This document shows positions 15,629 through 23,822 of a DNA stretch of 39,654 nt, in pieces; position 1 is the first letter of the stretch; each line of letters starts with the position of its first letter. Both the position numbers and the translations under genes were made by a program. The stretch is from contig QIGD01000012.1 in assembly GCA_003229935.1 (NCBI GenBank), positions 1 through 39,654 of the forward strand, given 5' to 3'. Origin of the DNA: Methanobacteriota archaeon (GTDB lineage: Archaea; Hydrothermarchaeota; Hydrothermarchaeia; Hydrothermarchaeales; BMS3B). Under the pieces are notes generated by a model. That model did not search any database. It saw only the letters and a list, made by a program, of their open reading frames with translations, and was not told the DNA's origin.

Positions 15629-16243
15629 TCATTTGGCTTTCACTATGAAACCTCTAGCGATAATATATATTTCAGCACTTCTACTCCTGCTTGCCTTAGG
15701 CTTTGAAGATTTCACATAACGAAATCTTTTATTTACTTCTGCTCTTAAATCTTCTATACTCTCACCCTGAAAAACTTTAAATAGGAGGTTCCCACCAGGC
15801 CTCAAAAGTTTATCTGATATTCCAATTACATTCTCACACAGTTCAATACTTTTAAAGTGGTCTATGTTCCATACTCCTGAAATATCTGGGGATGCATCAC
15901 TTATAACAACATCAGCAATAGGAACAATCCTCTTTATTTCTTCTATCGTATCCTCCCTTGTGAAATCACCCTGAATCTCTGTGACATTTTCACATCTAAG
16001 AGATTTCATACGACTAATATCAACAGCAACAATCTTACCTTCTTCACCAACAATCTCCCTTGCTACCTGAGTCCAGCCTCCTGGTGCAGAACCCAGCTCC
16101 ACAACATTGTAACCCTTCTTAATAATTCTAAACTTTTTGTTGAGCTGCTTTAATTTGTAGCTTGCTCTTGAACGGTATTCTTCATCCTTTGCCTTTTTGT
16201 AATAGTAATCTCTTTTCTTGTCTCTCATCCAGCGTTTTCCCAT
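15629..16243 (-). CDS. rlmE: 23S rRNA 2'-O-ribose methyltransferase (RlmE/FtsJ)
   Basis: Methylates the ribose of a uridine in the A-loop of 23S rRNA using S-adenosylmethionine. RSRASYKLKQLNKKF (about residues 23-37) has the catalytic Lys and RNA-binding basic patch. VVELGSAPGGWTQVA is the SAM motif. VISDASPDISG carries the catalytic Asp, and the Lys in LLFKVFQGE and late Glu (SAEIYIIARGF) complete the KDKE tetrad. At 204 residues it is the usual single-domain form. A transposon repeat ends just after its stop. Confidence 0.93.
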   Translation of the reverse strand: MGKRWMRDKKRDYYYKKAKDEEYRSRASYKLKQLNKKFRIIKKGYNVVELGSAPGGWTQVAREIVGEEGKIVAVDISRMKSLRCENVTEIQGDFTREDTIEEIKRIVPIADVVISDASPDISGVWNIDHFKSIELCENVIGISDKLLRPGGNLLFKVFQGESIEDLRAEVNKRFRYVKSSKPKASRSRSAEIYIIARGFIVKAK

Positions 16244-16286
16244 GACGTTTTACAGAAAAGTACCTTTAACTATATTTTTTATGACA

Positions 16287-16600
16287 AACATAGCGGAAAA
16301 CCAACGACTTTAGCCGTTGGATGAATGCGATAATATAATTAAATATCTCTAATTTATTTTTAATTGTATAATTAATCTTAAATTTTAATTTAATGATAAA
16401 AACAAATACAAAGTTTATATCCTTCTAAAAACAACAAGGATATTATGAATAAGATAGACACGTTAATGCTGCCATAAATATATTACACAGAGTATTGAAA
16501 AAAGTAGGGTTGGGATACATCGATTTGATGCCTGTTCGAGGTCTAGCACAAGATACATCTATGGCTCAGAAAGCCCATGATTTTAGTCGTGGGTAGTTCA
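16287..16600 (+). mobile_element. Decayed TnpB element
   Basis: The left border has the hairpin CCAACGACTTTAGCCGTTGG (16291-16310), and the right border CCCATGATTTTAGTCGTGGG (16574-16593) has matching ends. Between them is a TnpB C-terminus without the rest of the gene: VNAAINILHRVLKKVG, then GYIDLMPVRGLAQDTS, to the TAG at 16594. No transposase is left. The element lies just before the HdrB-like gene and has probably replaced its upstream region. Confidence 0.7.
16462..16596 (+). pseudogene. TnpB extreme C-terminus
   Basis: Forty-four codons, open from 16462 to the TAG at 16594-16596. They read like the very end of archaeal TnpB: VNAAINI after the final RuvC Asp, then VGLGYIDLMPVRG. The codons upstream are scrambled and the zinc ribbon is gone. 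It continues where the remnant at 3392-3590 stops, but the two are separate copies. Confidence 0.7.
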
Positions 16601-16631
16601 CGTTAAAGTGTTAATTAATAATGGATATAAT

Positions 16632-17468
16632 ATGGAAGAAAAGCTTATTCATATGGGATGTATGATTTACAATAGATTTCCAGACTACGAAATATCAGCA
16701 AAGGCTGTACTCGGAGCTATTGGAATTAAAGCAAAAGATATGCATAACTTTGCCTGTTGTTCCTCAACAATAGTCCCCAGCTTCAGTGATGAGTGGATTT
16801 ATCTTGCTTCATACAATCTGGCTCTGGCTGAAAAGGAAGGTTTAAATATTGTTACTCTGTGTGGTACCTGCACAGCAACTTTCAAGAGAGCAAACTATGA
16901 ACTTGTAAGGGATGAGTCTCTTCTAAAAAAGGTTAACTCCCGCCTTGAAGAGGTTGGCTTAAGCTACAGCGGAAAGACAGAGGTTAAGCATATTCTTGAA
17001 GTTCTTGTTGAGAAACTTGATGAGCTTAAAGCTGTTATTAAAAACAGGCTCGACCTCAGGGTTGCTCTTCAGCATCCATGCAATGTTTTCAGACCAGATT
17101 ATATAGCAAAGTTTGACAACCCTCTTGAACCTGAGGCTATGAGGAAGATTCTCAGACTTACAGGAGTAGAGATTGTTGATTACCATGAAGAATATCAGTG
17201 CTGTGGCTCAACCATAACAATGGTGGATGAAAGTCTCGGGGCACGGGCAGGAGCAGAGAAGCTTATATCTGCCAATAAAGCAGGTGCAGAGTTCATATGC
17301 GTGGCATGTGGCAACTGTGCCTTTCTATTCGATAAGAAGCTGGATGAAATAAAAAAGGTTGAACCAGAGGTAAATATAAAAACTATTTTTATAACCCAGA
17401 TTCTTGCCCTTGCTCTTAGAATTGAGAATAAAGCAGCCCTGGATATAAGAGGTGTCGAAGTTGAATGA
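16632..17468 (+). CDS. HdrB-like CCG-domain iron-sulfur protein
   Basis: Resembles heterodisulfide reductase subunit B, whose two non-cubane [4Fe-4S] clusters reduce disulfides such as CoM-S-S-CoB. The first CCG motif is Cys10, Cys42-Cys43, Cys77-x-x-Cys80. The second is in HPCNVF, EYQCCGST and CVACGNC. Both motifs are complete. I chose the ATG at 16632 (MEEKLIHMGC), which puts the first Cys in the usual place; a GTG at 16608 is less likely and lies by the transposon end. It is followed directly by an HdrC-like gene, but no HdrA is in the window. Its partner and true substrate are unknown; HdrB-like proteins also occur outside methanogenesis. Confidence 0.82.
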   Translation: MEEKLIHMGCMIYNRFPDYEISAKAVLGAIGIKAKDMHNFACCSSTIVPSFSDEWIYLASYNLALAEKEGLNIVTLCGTCTATFKRANYELVRDESLLKKVNSRLEEVGLSYSGKTEVKHILEVLVEKLDELKAVIKNRLDLRVALQHPCNVFRPDYIAKFDNPLEPEAMRKILRLTGVEIVDYHEEYQCCGSTITMVDESLGARAGAEKLISANKAGAEFICVACGNCAFLFDKKLDEIKKVEPEVNIKTIFITQILALALRIENKAALDIRGVEVE

Positions 17469-17841
17469 ACTCCCTCCAAACTGCCTCAAATGTGGAAAGT
17501 GCAAAGAAATGTGTATAGTCGAGAAGCTCAGGCACGAGGTTAAATTTTCTGTTCTAGAGCGGAAAAATAGCTTTCTCTGTGCTTCCTGCTGGAGATGTAT
17601 GGAAGTATGCCCTGCAGGTATTGATATCTACAATTTAATGATGGAAGCCAGAAGAAACAAACAGCTACCGGAGAGCTTCGAAATGAGTATAAAGAATATT
17701 CTCGATACTGGCTACTCAATGCCCATGCATGGCATAGCTTCAATTAGAGAAATGTATGGCCTTGCTCCACTGGAACATCCTTCAAGCAAGATTATATGTA
17801 CACTTCTGAAAGAAGTTAAAGACAGGCTGAAGAAGGCTTAA
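17452..17841 (+). CDS. HdrC-like 2x[4Fe-4S] ferredoxin-type subunit
   Basis: A small electron-transfer partner of the HdrB-like protein. It has two cluster motifs, CLKCGKCKEMC (about residues 10-20) and CASCWRCMEVCP, followed by the helical IDIYNLMMEARRN typical of HdrC. The tail SMPMHGIASIREMYGL resembles the HdrC C-terminus. Start is GTG (17452) or TTG (17461); both overlap or abut the HdrB-like stop at 17466, so the genes are coupled. Length, 129 residues, is slightly short for HdrC. Confidence 0.82.
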   Translation: MSKLNELPPNCLKCGKCKEMCIVEKLRHEVKFSVLERKNSFLCASCWRCMEVCPAGIDIYNLMMEARRNKQLPESFEMSIKNILDTGYSMPMHGIASIREMYGLAPLEHPSSKIICTLLKEVKDRLKKA

Positions 17842-17879
17842 CCTGATATAACAGGGGAAATCATAGTATCCAGAAAGGT

Positions 17880-17925
17880 GTAGGTGGACTACCCACGACT
17901 AAAGAGGCTGTCCGACATGTCGACG
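17880..17925. mobile_element. Solitary transposon left end
   Basis: GGACTACCCACGACTAAAG followed by AGGCTGTCCGACA repeats the left end of the element at 15488, but nothing of the interior follows. It lies between the convergent ends of the HdrC-like and LolA-like genes. A one-ended scar of the same repeat family. Confidence 0.55.
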
Positions 17926-17945
17926 TGTATCTCTAATTCCTAACA

Positions 17946-19028
17946 TTATTTTACAGACTCTGCTATTTTCTCCATATATTTTTTAGATAACTGGGAAGTA
18001 AGTACAAACACCATATTGTTTGAAGTCCAGCTTAGCACGCTGACGCTGCTGCCCTTGATGGTGTTGACAGAAGAATAGTAGTAACCTTTGTTACCATTGA
18101 TATTGACTACCTCTGCACTATGGATGGGGAGGGGTTTTGTCCCCTTATTCTCTGAGAAATGTAGTGGGAACTTGCTGCCCGCTTTCTTATATATAATGGC
18201 AACAATCTTATCAAAAACTATTGCATTGCTGAATTTATATCCCTCTGGCAGATAGCCTGGAGTGAGTATAGTAAAATTCACCTTTTTCTGGGCTTCCCGC
18301 AGAGTTATATTCTCAGGCTTCTTCAGAGTGAGCGTCACAGAGCCTCCTACATTCACGACGTTTTTCACGACTTTGGCGCCCTTGGGTATAATATATTGAA
18401 AGTAGCTGTCTGGTACATTCTTGTTGAACTCGAGGTTTTCATATAACACAGTGGTCTGTATAGTCTCGTTTAAGTATTTCATTTCTGTTTCAACCTTCAC
18501 TGGCACCCAGTATTTCTGGTCAACCCAGAGCTTCTCTGTAATTAATGATTTTTCAGTTTTATTTTTTGGCACTAATTCGAGAATGTATGTATCCCTGCCA
18601 GCTATTTTTCCTGTGCCAAGAAGCTTGATATTGAATCTCTCCATCATGTTCTTTATTATTGCCTCAAAGCCTATCCTGGATTTTTCGAACTTGGGGAGTT
18701 TCGTAATCAGGACTTCGTTTTTCTCAGGGAGATAAGTCCACATAGTAGTACCATTGGATACAAACGTCACAACGCCTGTCTCTCTGTTTTTATACCAGAA
18801 CTTGTCGGGTTTCTTTATCTTAATGTCACTTTCTGTTACTTTACTCTTACCATTAACAATAGTAGTCACAACAATAGTGGCCTGATAGTCATTTATGGCA
18901 TTGGATTTCTCCTGCATTTTCTGGACTATACCTCCAGCACTCATAGAGGTCAGGCTGGTACATCCAGCTGATACGACCACAAGCACCAATACTCCAATAA
19001 AAGAAATGGTTTTATACTTTATTTTCAA
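17946..19028 (-). CDS. LolA-like lipoprotein with C-terminal DUF4367-like domain
   Basis: A surface lipoprotein. The N-terminus is a signal peptide with lipobox VVSAGC (Cys about residue 23). Residues 35-220 look like the LolA/RseB-type half barrel seen in archaeal sigma-regulator-like proteins (IVQKMQEKSNAINDYQATI, then KPDKFWYKN and GTTMWTYLPEKNEV). The last 120 residues (NFTILTPGYLPEGYKF onwards) resemble DUF4367. Start is TTG at 19028 with GGGGA about eight bases upstream; an ATG at 19053 is out of frame. Function is not known; binding of lipid or another hydrophobic ligand is an inference from the fold. Confidence 0.75.
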   Translation of the reverse strand: MKIKYKTISFIGVLVLVVVSAGCTSLTSMSAGGIVQKMQEKSNAINDYQATIVVTTIVNGKSKVTESDIKIKKPDKFWYKNRETGVVTFVSNGTTMWTYLPEKNEVLITKLPKFEKSRIGFEAIIKNMMERFNIKLLGTGKIAGRDTYILELVPKNKTEKSLITEKLWVDQKYWVPVKVETEMKYLNETIQTTVLYENLEFNKNVPDSYFQYIIPKGAKVVKNVVNVGGSVTLTLKKPENITLREAQKKVNFTILTPGYLPEGYKFSNAIVFDKIVAIIYKKAGSKFPLHFSENKGTKPLPIHSAEVVNINGNKGYYYSSVNTIKGSSVSVLSWTSNNMVFVLTSQLSKKYMEKIAESVK

Positions 19029-19149
19029 ACTTACGTCCCCTTAACTTTCCCATAATTTATGTCACGTTTCATCATATAAATACTTTTTTGAATATAATAT
19101 GCAATGTGCTATCCTGAAACTATTTCCCCATTATTTTTATAAAGGATGC

Positions 19150-19225
19150 ATGGCCAAACTTACCCAACAGAATATCAAGTGGATTATTCAACATAAGGAA
19201 CGAGGCGAACTAAGCAGAACTGACA
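19150..19225 (+). pseudogene. N-terminal stump of a transposase
   Basis: An ATG at 19150 opens MAKLTQQNIKWIIQHKERGE and continues LSRTDI. This resembles the first helix-turn-helix of archaeal IS481-like or ISNCY transposases. The frame is cut after 25 codons by the end sequence of another element (19219-19241). The rest of the gene is absent. The family call is tentative. Confidence 0.4.
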
Positions 19226-19242
19226 TACTCCCACGACTAAAG
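19216..19242 (-). mobile_element. Solitary transposon right end, inverted
   Basis: ACTGACATACTCCCACGAC, followed by TAAAG, is the reverse complement of the right end found at 3645-3668 and 15605-15622. Here it interrupts the transposase stump. About 160 bases after it up to trpF hold no gene I can identify. Confidence 0.55.
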
Positions 19243-19405
19243 GGGGTTCTACGCTACGTCAGGTTGTGTGAAAATTCATGTTTATATGGAAAACAAACAA
19301 GATATGTCCTTTAAATTAAAAATATGGCAGGAGATTCAGAAAATTTATAGTTTTCACAGAGTCTGACGTGGGCTTTCTGCTTAAAATATCGTAAGTTTTT
19401 GAAAA

Positions 19406-20044
19406 TTATAAACTCTTGGCTATCTTTATGAATCTCTCAAGCTTCTCAGGGTCCTTCCTACCAGGGTGCGATTCCACACCAGATGAAACATCAACAGCAA
19501 ATGGCTTTACAGCTTCTATAGCTTCTGCAACGTTATTCGGAGTAAGACCACCTGCAAGAATTACAGGTTTATCCAGAGAAACTACAATCTCCCTAGCAAT
19601 ATCCCAGTCCAGAGTCTTTCCAGACCCACCTCCTGTTTTAGAAGGTGTGTCAAGAAGTATGGCATCTACCCAGCGTTGATACCTTTTTGCCTCTTTTATG
19701 CTCTGTTCATCTTCTACATGTATAGTTTTTATAATATTGCAGGGAACATTTGTTTTTATCTCATGAATGAACTTTGGCTCCACATTGTTATGAATCTGTA
19801 AAAACTCAGGACGTAGTTTAATATACAGGTCCAGAGCTTCTTTGATACTCTGCGGCATTATAACAACCACACCAGCGGTGGTGAAGGGGAGCTCTTCAAA
19901 GATTGTAACAGCTTTTTCAGGGTCAACATTCCTTGGCGTATCCACAGGTACATCAACTATAATTCCAACATAATCTGCACCAAGTTGTGCAGCCAGTTCT
20001 ATATCTTCAAGATTTGTGTTTCCACATATTTTAACTCTGGCCAT
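19406..20044 (-). CDS. trpF: Phosphoribosylanthranilate isomerase
   Basis: The third step of tryptophan synthesis: phosphoribosylanthranilate to CdRP. A TIM barrel of 212 residues. ARVKICGNTNLEDIELAAQLGADYVG has the catalytic Cys (ICG), DAILLDTPSKTGGGSGKTLDW carries the catalytic Asp, and VILAGGLTPNNVAEAI with DVSSGVE is the phosphate-binding end. It stands alone, divergent from aroD; no other trp gene is in the window. Confidence 0.94.
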   Translation of the reverse strand: MARVKICGNTNLEDIELAAQLGADYVGIIVDVPVDTPRNVDPEKAVTIFEELPFTTAGVVVIMPQSIKEALDLYIKLRPEFLQIHNNVEPKFIHEIKTNVPCNIIKTIHVEDEQSIKEAKRYQRWVDAILLDTPSKTGGGSGKTLDWDIAREIVVSLDKPVILAGGLTPNNVAEAIEAVKPFAVDVSSGVESHPGRKDPEKLERFIKIAKSL

Positions 20045-20152
20045 GAATATGCCTCTACCAGAGTCAAGAAGTTAGCATATTAAAAGAGATTGAAATAGTT
20101 GATTTCTGGCATAACTTTATATTGCCTGTTGATAAACTTCAGATTGATTATT

Positions 20153-20881
20153 ATGAAGCTAATCAGCAAAATTCCGGCAGTGTGTGCAAGCATAATAGAG
20201 TACAATATTGAAGATTTCTTGAGAAGCGTGAGACAGGTAGAAGGGGCAGATTTCATCGAAATAAGAGCTGACGGCCTAAAAGTAAATAGCCCAAGAGAAT
20301 ATCTGCCCGAGACCAAGAGGCTTCTTAACAATGTTAAAGCCCAGAGTGAACTTCCAGTACTTTTAACTGTAAGAACTGAAAAAGATGGTGGAGTTTTCAC
20401 AGGTAGTGAAAGTGAAAGAGCAAGAGTTCTAATGGGATCCATGAAACTTGTTGACAGTATAGATATAGAGCTAAGAATGCAATCAGACATGCAAGATGAA
20501 ATTGTTAAAGAGGCAAGGAAGAACAGGGTAGATATTATAATCTCATACCATAACTTCAACTCAACACCTGAGGTTGAAACACTTCTGAGCATTCTCGAGA
20601 AAGAAGAAAGCGAAGGAGCAACTATAGCAAAAGTTGCAGTAAGGGCTAATTCAGAAAAGGATGTCCTTGTATTATTGAATATACTACAGGCTGCAAAGGA
20701 AAGAATAAATATCCCAGTTATTGGAATTTCTCTTGGTAGAAAAGGAAGGATTTCAAGAGTGGCAGCACCTTTACTTGGTTCAATTGCCACCTATGGATAT
20801 GTAAACAGAAAAACAGCGCCAGGACAGATTGAAGTTAAAAAATTGAAAGAAATTATTGAACTGATGGAACTGATGAAGTGA
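20153..20881 (+). CDS. aroD: 3-dehydroquinate dehydratase, type I
   Basis: Third step of the shikimate pathway, dehydrating 3-dehydroquinate through a Schiff-base lysine. EIRADGL (about residues 34-40) and LLTVRTEKDGG are typical. The catalytic His is in IISYHNFNSTPE and the Schiff-base Lys in TIAKVAVRANS. The C-terminus has ISLGRKGRISRV and KTAPGQIEVKKL. I chose the ATG at 20153, since residues before it in the longer frame (from 20099) do not fit the family. One base separates its stop from the aroE start, so the pair is an operon. Confidence 0.93.
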   Translation: MKLISKIPAVCASIIEYNIEDFLRSVRQVEGADFIEIRADGLKVNSPREYLPETKRLLNNVKAQSELPVLLTVRTEKDGGVFTGSESERARVLMGSMKLVDSIDIELRMQSDMQDEIVKEARKNRVDIIISYHNFNSTPEVETLLSILEKEESEGATIAKVAVRANSEKDVLVLLNILQAAKERINIPVIGISLGRKGRISRVAAPLLGSIATYGYVNRKTAPGQIEVKKLKEIIELMELMK

Positions 20882-20882
20882 A

Positions 20883-21740
20883 ATGTGCAGTGTAAATTCA
20901 AAAACAAGGGTTTTTGCAGTTATAGGTTCTCCCATTGAGCATAGTATATCACCAGAAATCCATAACTCCAGCTTTTCAGAGCTTAAGCTTAACTGTATAT
21001 ATGTTGCATACAGAGTTGAAAGATTATATCTTAGGGAGGCTATCGAAGGCTTCAAAGCACTAGGTTACTCAGGAGTAAATGTAACTATTCCCCACAAGAT
21101 TGAGGTTATAAGATATCTTGAGGAGATTTCTCCTGAAGCCAGAATAATAGGCGCAGTAAATACAATTGTATTCAAAAATAACAGGGCTACAGGCTACAAT
21201 ACTGATGCCACAGGTGCTCTTCTAGCCCTGAGGGAAGCCAGAATTAAAGTTAGAAATAGCAAAGTGATAATTCTGGGCTATGGAGGAGCAGCAAGAGCTA
21301 TTGCAATCACCCTTGCCATGAGAGGTAATATTGAAAGTATAGCCATAGCAGGAAGAAATGTTAAGAAAGCAGGAGCTCTGGCAGAGGATATAAAAAAGCT
21401 GGGTCTTCCTGCTCAATCCTACAGTATAACGGGCGTTGAGAATGCCATCAAAGACAGCAATATTCTCATCAATAGCACGCCTGTTGGTATGAGTCCTAAA
21501 ACAGAAGAAACGCTTATAACCAGAGAAAAACTCCATTCAGAGCTTGCTGTTATGGACATTGTTTATACTCCCCTTGAAACCAGACTTCTTAAAGAGGCAA
21601 AAAAAGCAGGATGCAGAACTGTAGATGGGCTTGGAATGCTGATACAGCAGGCTGCTGAAGCTGAAAGACTCTGGCTTGGAGTTGAGCCTGATATTTCAGT
21701 TATGAGGAATGCCGCCCTGAAGGCTCTGAAGCTTTCCTAG
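20883..21740 (+). CDS. aroE: Shikimate dehydrogenase
   Basis: NADPH-dependent reduction of 3-dehydroshikimate to shikimate. The N-terminal substrate site is VIGSPIEHSISPEIHNSSF. NVTIPHKIEVI has the catalytic Lys and NTDATGALLAL the catalytic Asp. The nucleotide site is VIILGYGGAARAIAI followed by AGRNVKKA. The late GLGMLIQQAAEAERLW is conserved. It follows aroD directly. Its last 45 bases overlap the end of nadC on the other strand. Confidence 0.94.
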   Translation: MCSVNSKTRVFAVIGSPIEHSISPEIHNSSFSELKLNCIYVAYRVERLYLREAIEGFKALGYSGVNVTIPHKIEVIRYLEEISPEARIIGAVNTIVFKNNRATGYNTDATGALLALREARIKVRNSKVIILGYGGAARAIAITLAMRGNIESIAIAGRNVKKAGALAEDIKKLGLPAQSYSITGVENAIKDSNILINSTPVGMSPKTEETLITREKLHSELAVMDIVYTPLETRLLKEAKKAGCRTVDGLGMLIQQAAEAERLWLGVEPDISVMRNAALKALKLS

Positions 21741-22553
21741 CTTAAGACTCATATCTATCCATCTGGCTGCCGTTGTTATATAACTCAAGGAGATAATATC
21801 AGGTTTAAGCTTGGCATAGCTATTAAGATTCTCAATTGTTATTCCTCCTGAAACCTCAACTGTTACATCATGATCAGACTGATTTATCAGAAGAAGCGCA
21901 TGTTCCACCTGCTCTGGAGTAAAGTTATCCAGCATAACTATGTCTGCACCGGCAATACAGGCTTTAACAGCTTCTTCGGCTGATGCCACCTCAACCTCAA
22001 CTTTCTTTGTAAAGTTTTCTTTTGCTCTGGCTATGGCACCTTCAAGTTCTACAAGAACCAGATGGTTATCCTTTATAAGAATCAAATCATCAAGATGAAA
22101 TCTATGGGTCAAACCCCCACCAAGTTTTACAGCCTTCTTCTCAAAGTAACCAAAGCCAGGTGTGGTCTTCCTTGTGCATGCAACCCTTACCCCATACCTA
22201 TCTGCAATTTCCACAGCTCTTTTTGTTGTTGTTGCTATTCCACTCATTTTCATAAAAATATTCAGAAGAACTCTCTCAATATTGAGTATGGATTTAGCCC
22301 TGCCCGAGATTTCAAGTAAAACCTCTCCCTTTTCAAAGGCTTTTCCATCATCTCTCTTCTGGCTGAAACAAAGACCAAAGTGCTCCAGAAGCAATAATGC
22401 TTCCTCCATACCTGCAAGAACACCAGCCTCTTTTGCTAGAATCACAGCTTCAGCATCACTTTCCCCTATAATGCTATCTGTTGTAATATCGCCATAACCC
22501 AAGTCATCTCTGAGATACGACAGCAACCTTTCAATAATAATCACATCTTCCAT
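21696..22553 (-). CDS. nadC: Quinolinate phosphoribosyltransferase
   Basis: Makes nicotinate mononucleotide from quinolinate and PRPP in de novo NAD synthesis. DLGYGDITTDSII (about residues 15-27) is the N-terminal hallmark. ACTRKTTPGFGYFEKKAVKLGG carries the catalytic Arg/Lys, and HRFHLDDLILIKDNHL, VEVEVASAEEA, ADIVMLDNFTPEQV and VSGGITIENL follow in order. At 285 residues it is standard. It is divergent from the isochorismatase-fold gene across 42 bases. Confidence 0.94.
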   Translation of the reverse strand: MEDVIIIERLLSYLRDDLGYGDITTDSIIGESDAEAVILAKEAGVLAGMEEALLLLEHFGLCFSQKRDDGKAFEKGEVLLEISGRAKSILNIERVLLNIFMKMSGIATTTKRAVEIADRYGVRVACTRKTTPGFGYFEKKAVKLGGGLTHRFHLDDLILIKDNHLVLVELEGAIARAKENFTKKVEVEVASAEEAVKACIAGADIVMLDNFTPEQVEHALLLINQSDHDVTVEVSGGITIENLNSYAKLKPDIISLSYITTAARWIDMSLKLGKLQSLQGGIPHN

Positions 22554-22595
22554 AGTATCACAATCTTTTTATTATTCTTTAGGTATAATAAAACT

Positions 22596-23108
22596 ATGCG
22601 TGCTCTTCTTGTCATTGATATGCTCAGGGATTTTATTTACAAAGATTGTGTTCTTCCAGTTAATGGGGCTAAGAAGTTAATACCTCCAATAAATTATAAA
22701 ATCATAGAATTTAGAGAAATAAATGAGCCTATAATCTTCATATGTGATTCTCACGATGAGATGGACGAGGAGTTTGATGTGTGGGGAAAGCATGCTGTTG
22801 AAGGCACTGAAGGAGCAGAAATTATTGATGAGCTTGACAGAAGAGAATATGATATAGTCGTGACTAAAAAGAGGTTTTCTGCTTTTTACAATACAGATTT
22901 AGAAAGAATTCTCAAAGGTCTTAATGTAGATACTCTTGTAATTACAGGAGTGGTCACAGACATATGTATTCTTCACACTGCAGCTGATGCTACCATGAGA
23001 GGCTTCAAGGTGATAGTGCCTGAAAACTGTGTTGCCACAGTTGATGAGGAAAAACAGAAATGGGCTCTCAGGCATATTAAAGAGGTTCTAGATGGCAGAA
23101 TTGATTAA
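22596..23108 (+). CDS. Isochorismatase-fold cysteine hydrolase (nicotinamidase-like)
   Basis: A 170-residue hydrolase. The catalytic triad can be seen: Asp in LLVIDMLRDFI (about residue 8), Lys in TKKRFSAFYNT (about 91), and Cys in GVVTDICILHTAADA (about 128). The VTDICILHTA segment fits nicotinamidase, and nadC lies next to it, suggesting NAD salvage. Other amidase or isochorismatase activities of the fold cannot be ruled out. A promoter is shared with nadC in the 42-base divergent gap. Confidence 0.82.
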   Translation: MRALLVIDMLRDFIYKDCVLPVNGAKKLIPPINYKIIEFREINEPIIFICDSHDEMDEEFDVWGKHAVEGTEGAEIIDELDRREYDIVVTKKRFSAFYNTDLERILKGLNVDTLVITGVVTDICILHTAADATMRGFKVIVPENCVATVDEEKQKWALRHIKEVLDGRID

Positions 23109-23114
23109 TAAGAG

Positions 23115-23546
23115 TCAATCATCCACGGCTAAAGCACATGGCTTGTCTCGTAAGAGACGAGAGTAACAGGTTGATTAGGAGGCATTGTAAAATATGCAGA
23201 AGTTATTGGTAGAGTTCAAGAATACATCAAGGAATGATTCTCAAGTCCCCTGCTCTGTAAGTAGAGCATTAAACAGAGAGGAAACTCTAAGTATGCCTCA
23301 CATAGTACTGACCAATAACAACTCCGAAGAAGACCTACTCTCTGGCAAGAGAGGACAGGACTTGAGATTCCCTGTCATAAACATGCAACCCCAACTGATA
23401 CATGATAGTGCTAGGAACATTGAGCAGGTTGAAATACCTGCTGGTTTGGATTGGATTAAGATTCTTTTTATGTTATATAATTTCAAAATTTGTGTGGTAG
23501 GGCAATTCCTTCCACCCCTGAAGGGGGTGGGTATCTTTGCCTAGAT
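23115..23546 (+). mobile_element. Miniature IscB-type element, copy B
   Basis: The left end has CCACGGCTAAAGCACATGG (23122-23140). It is followed by the same RNA-like region as copy A and a frame ending DLRFPVINM, matching an IscB PLMP start, then about 110 bases of unrelated filler. The right end has the hairpin CCACCCC/GGGGGTGG (23512-23530) and the terminus TTGCCTAGATTTGACGA. The nuclease body is missing, as in copy A, but the internal junction differs, so the two deletions look independent. Its right end lies at the start of the DUF59 gene. Confidence 0.7.
23140..23300 (+). ncRNA. Candidate omega (HEARO-like) RNA, copy B
   Basis: The first hairpin is a perfect 8-bp stem, CTTGTCTC/GAGACGAG, with a GTAA tetraloop (23142-23161). 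The second is GCTCT/AGAGC around GTAAGT (23252-23267). The third is AGAG/CTCT with a GAAA tetraloop (23277-23288). GNRA tetraloops and pair-preserving differences from copy A indicate RNA structure. Ends are approximate. An open frame (23194-23544) covers part of it, but base changes follow the stems. Confidence 0.6.
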
Positions 23547-23782
23547 TTGACGAAGTCGGAGAGGCTCTTAGCAAAGTAATAAGTATAATGCATTCTAAAA
23601 GTATAGTTGAGCTTGATATGGTGGAAGCAGTGAATATAGATGGGAATAGTGTTTATGTCAAACTGAGACCTCCCGAAAATTGCCTCTGTCCCTATCCTTT
23701 CTTCCTTGCAGCACTTGCAGAAAAGAGAATTAAAAAGATTGAAAATGTGGATAAAGTTAGGGTAGATGTGATTCTAAAATAA
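23537..23782 (+). CDS. DUF59 (MIP18/PaaD) family protein, start overlapped by transposon end
   Basis: DUF59 proteins help in iron-sulfur cluster assembly or act in phenylacetate-oxygenase type complexes. The pattern VGEALSKVI, SIVELDMVEAVNIDGNSVYV and the late ENVDKVRVDVIL fits, as does the 81-residue length. Missing is the usual Asp-Pro after the first helix (here SIMHSKS). The only in-frame start is TTG 23537, which lies inside the right end of copy B, so the native start and leader appear to be lost. Whether it is still translated is uncertain. Confidence 0.6.
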   Translation: MPRFDEVGEALSKVISIMHSKSIVELDMVEAVNIDGNSVYVKLRPPENCLCPYPFFLAALAEKRIKKIENVDKVRVDVILK

Positions 23783-23822
23783 ACCGGACAAAAATTAACA
23801 CTTTTTAAAGAAAGAGAAGAAG

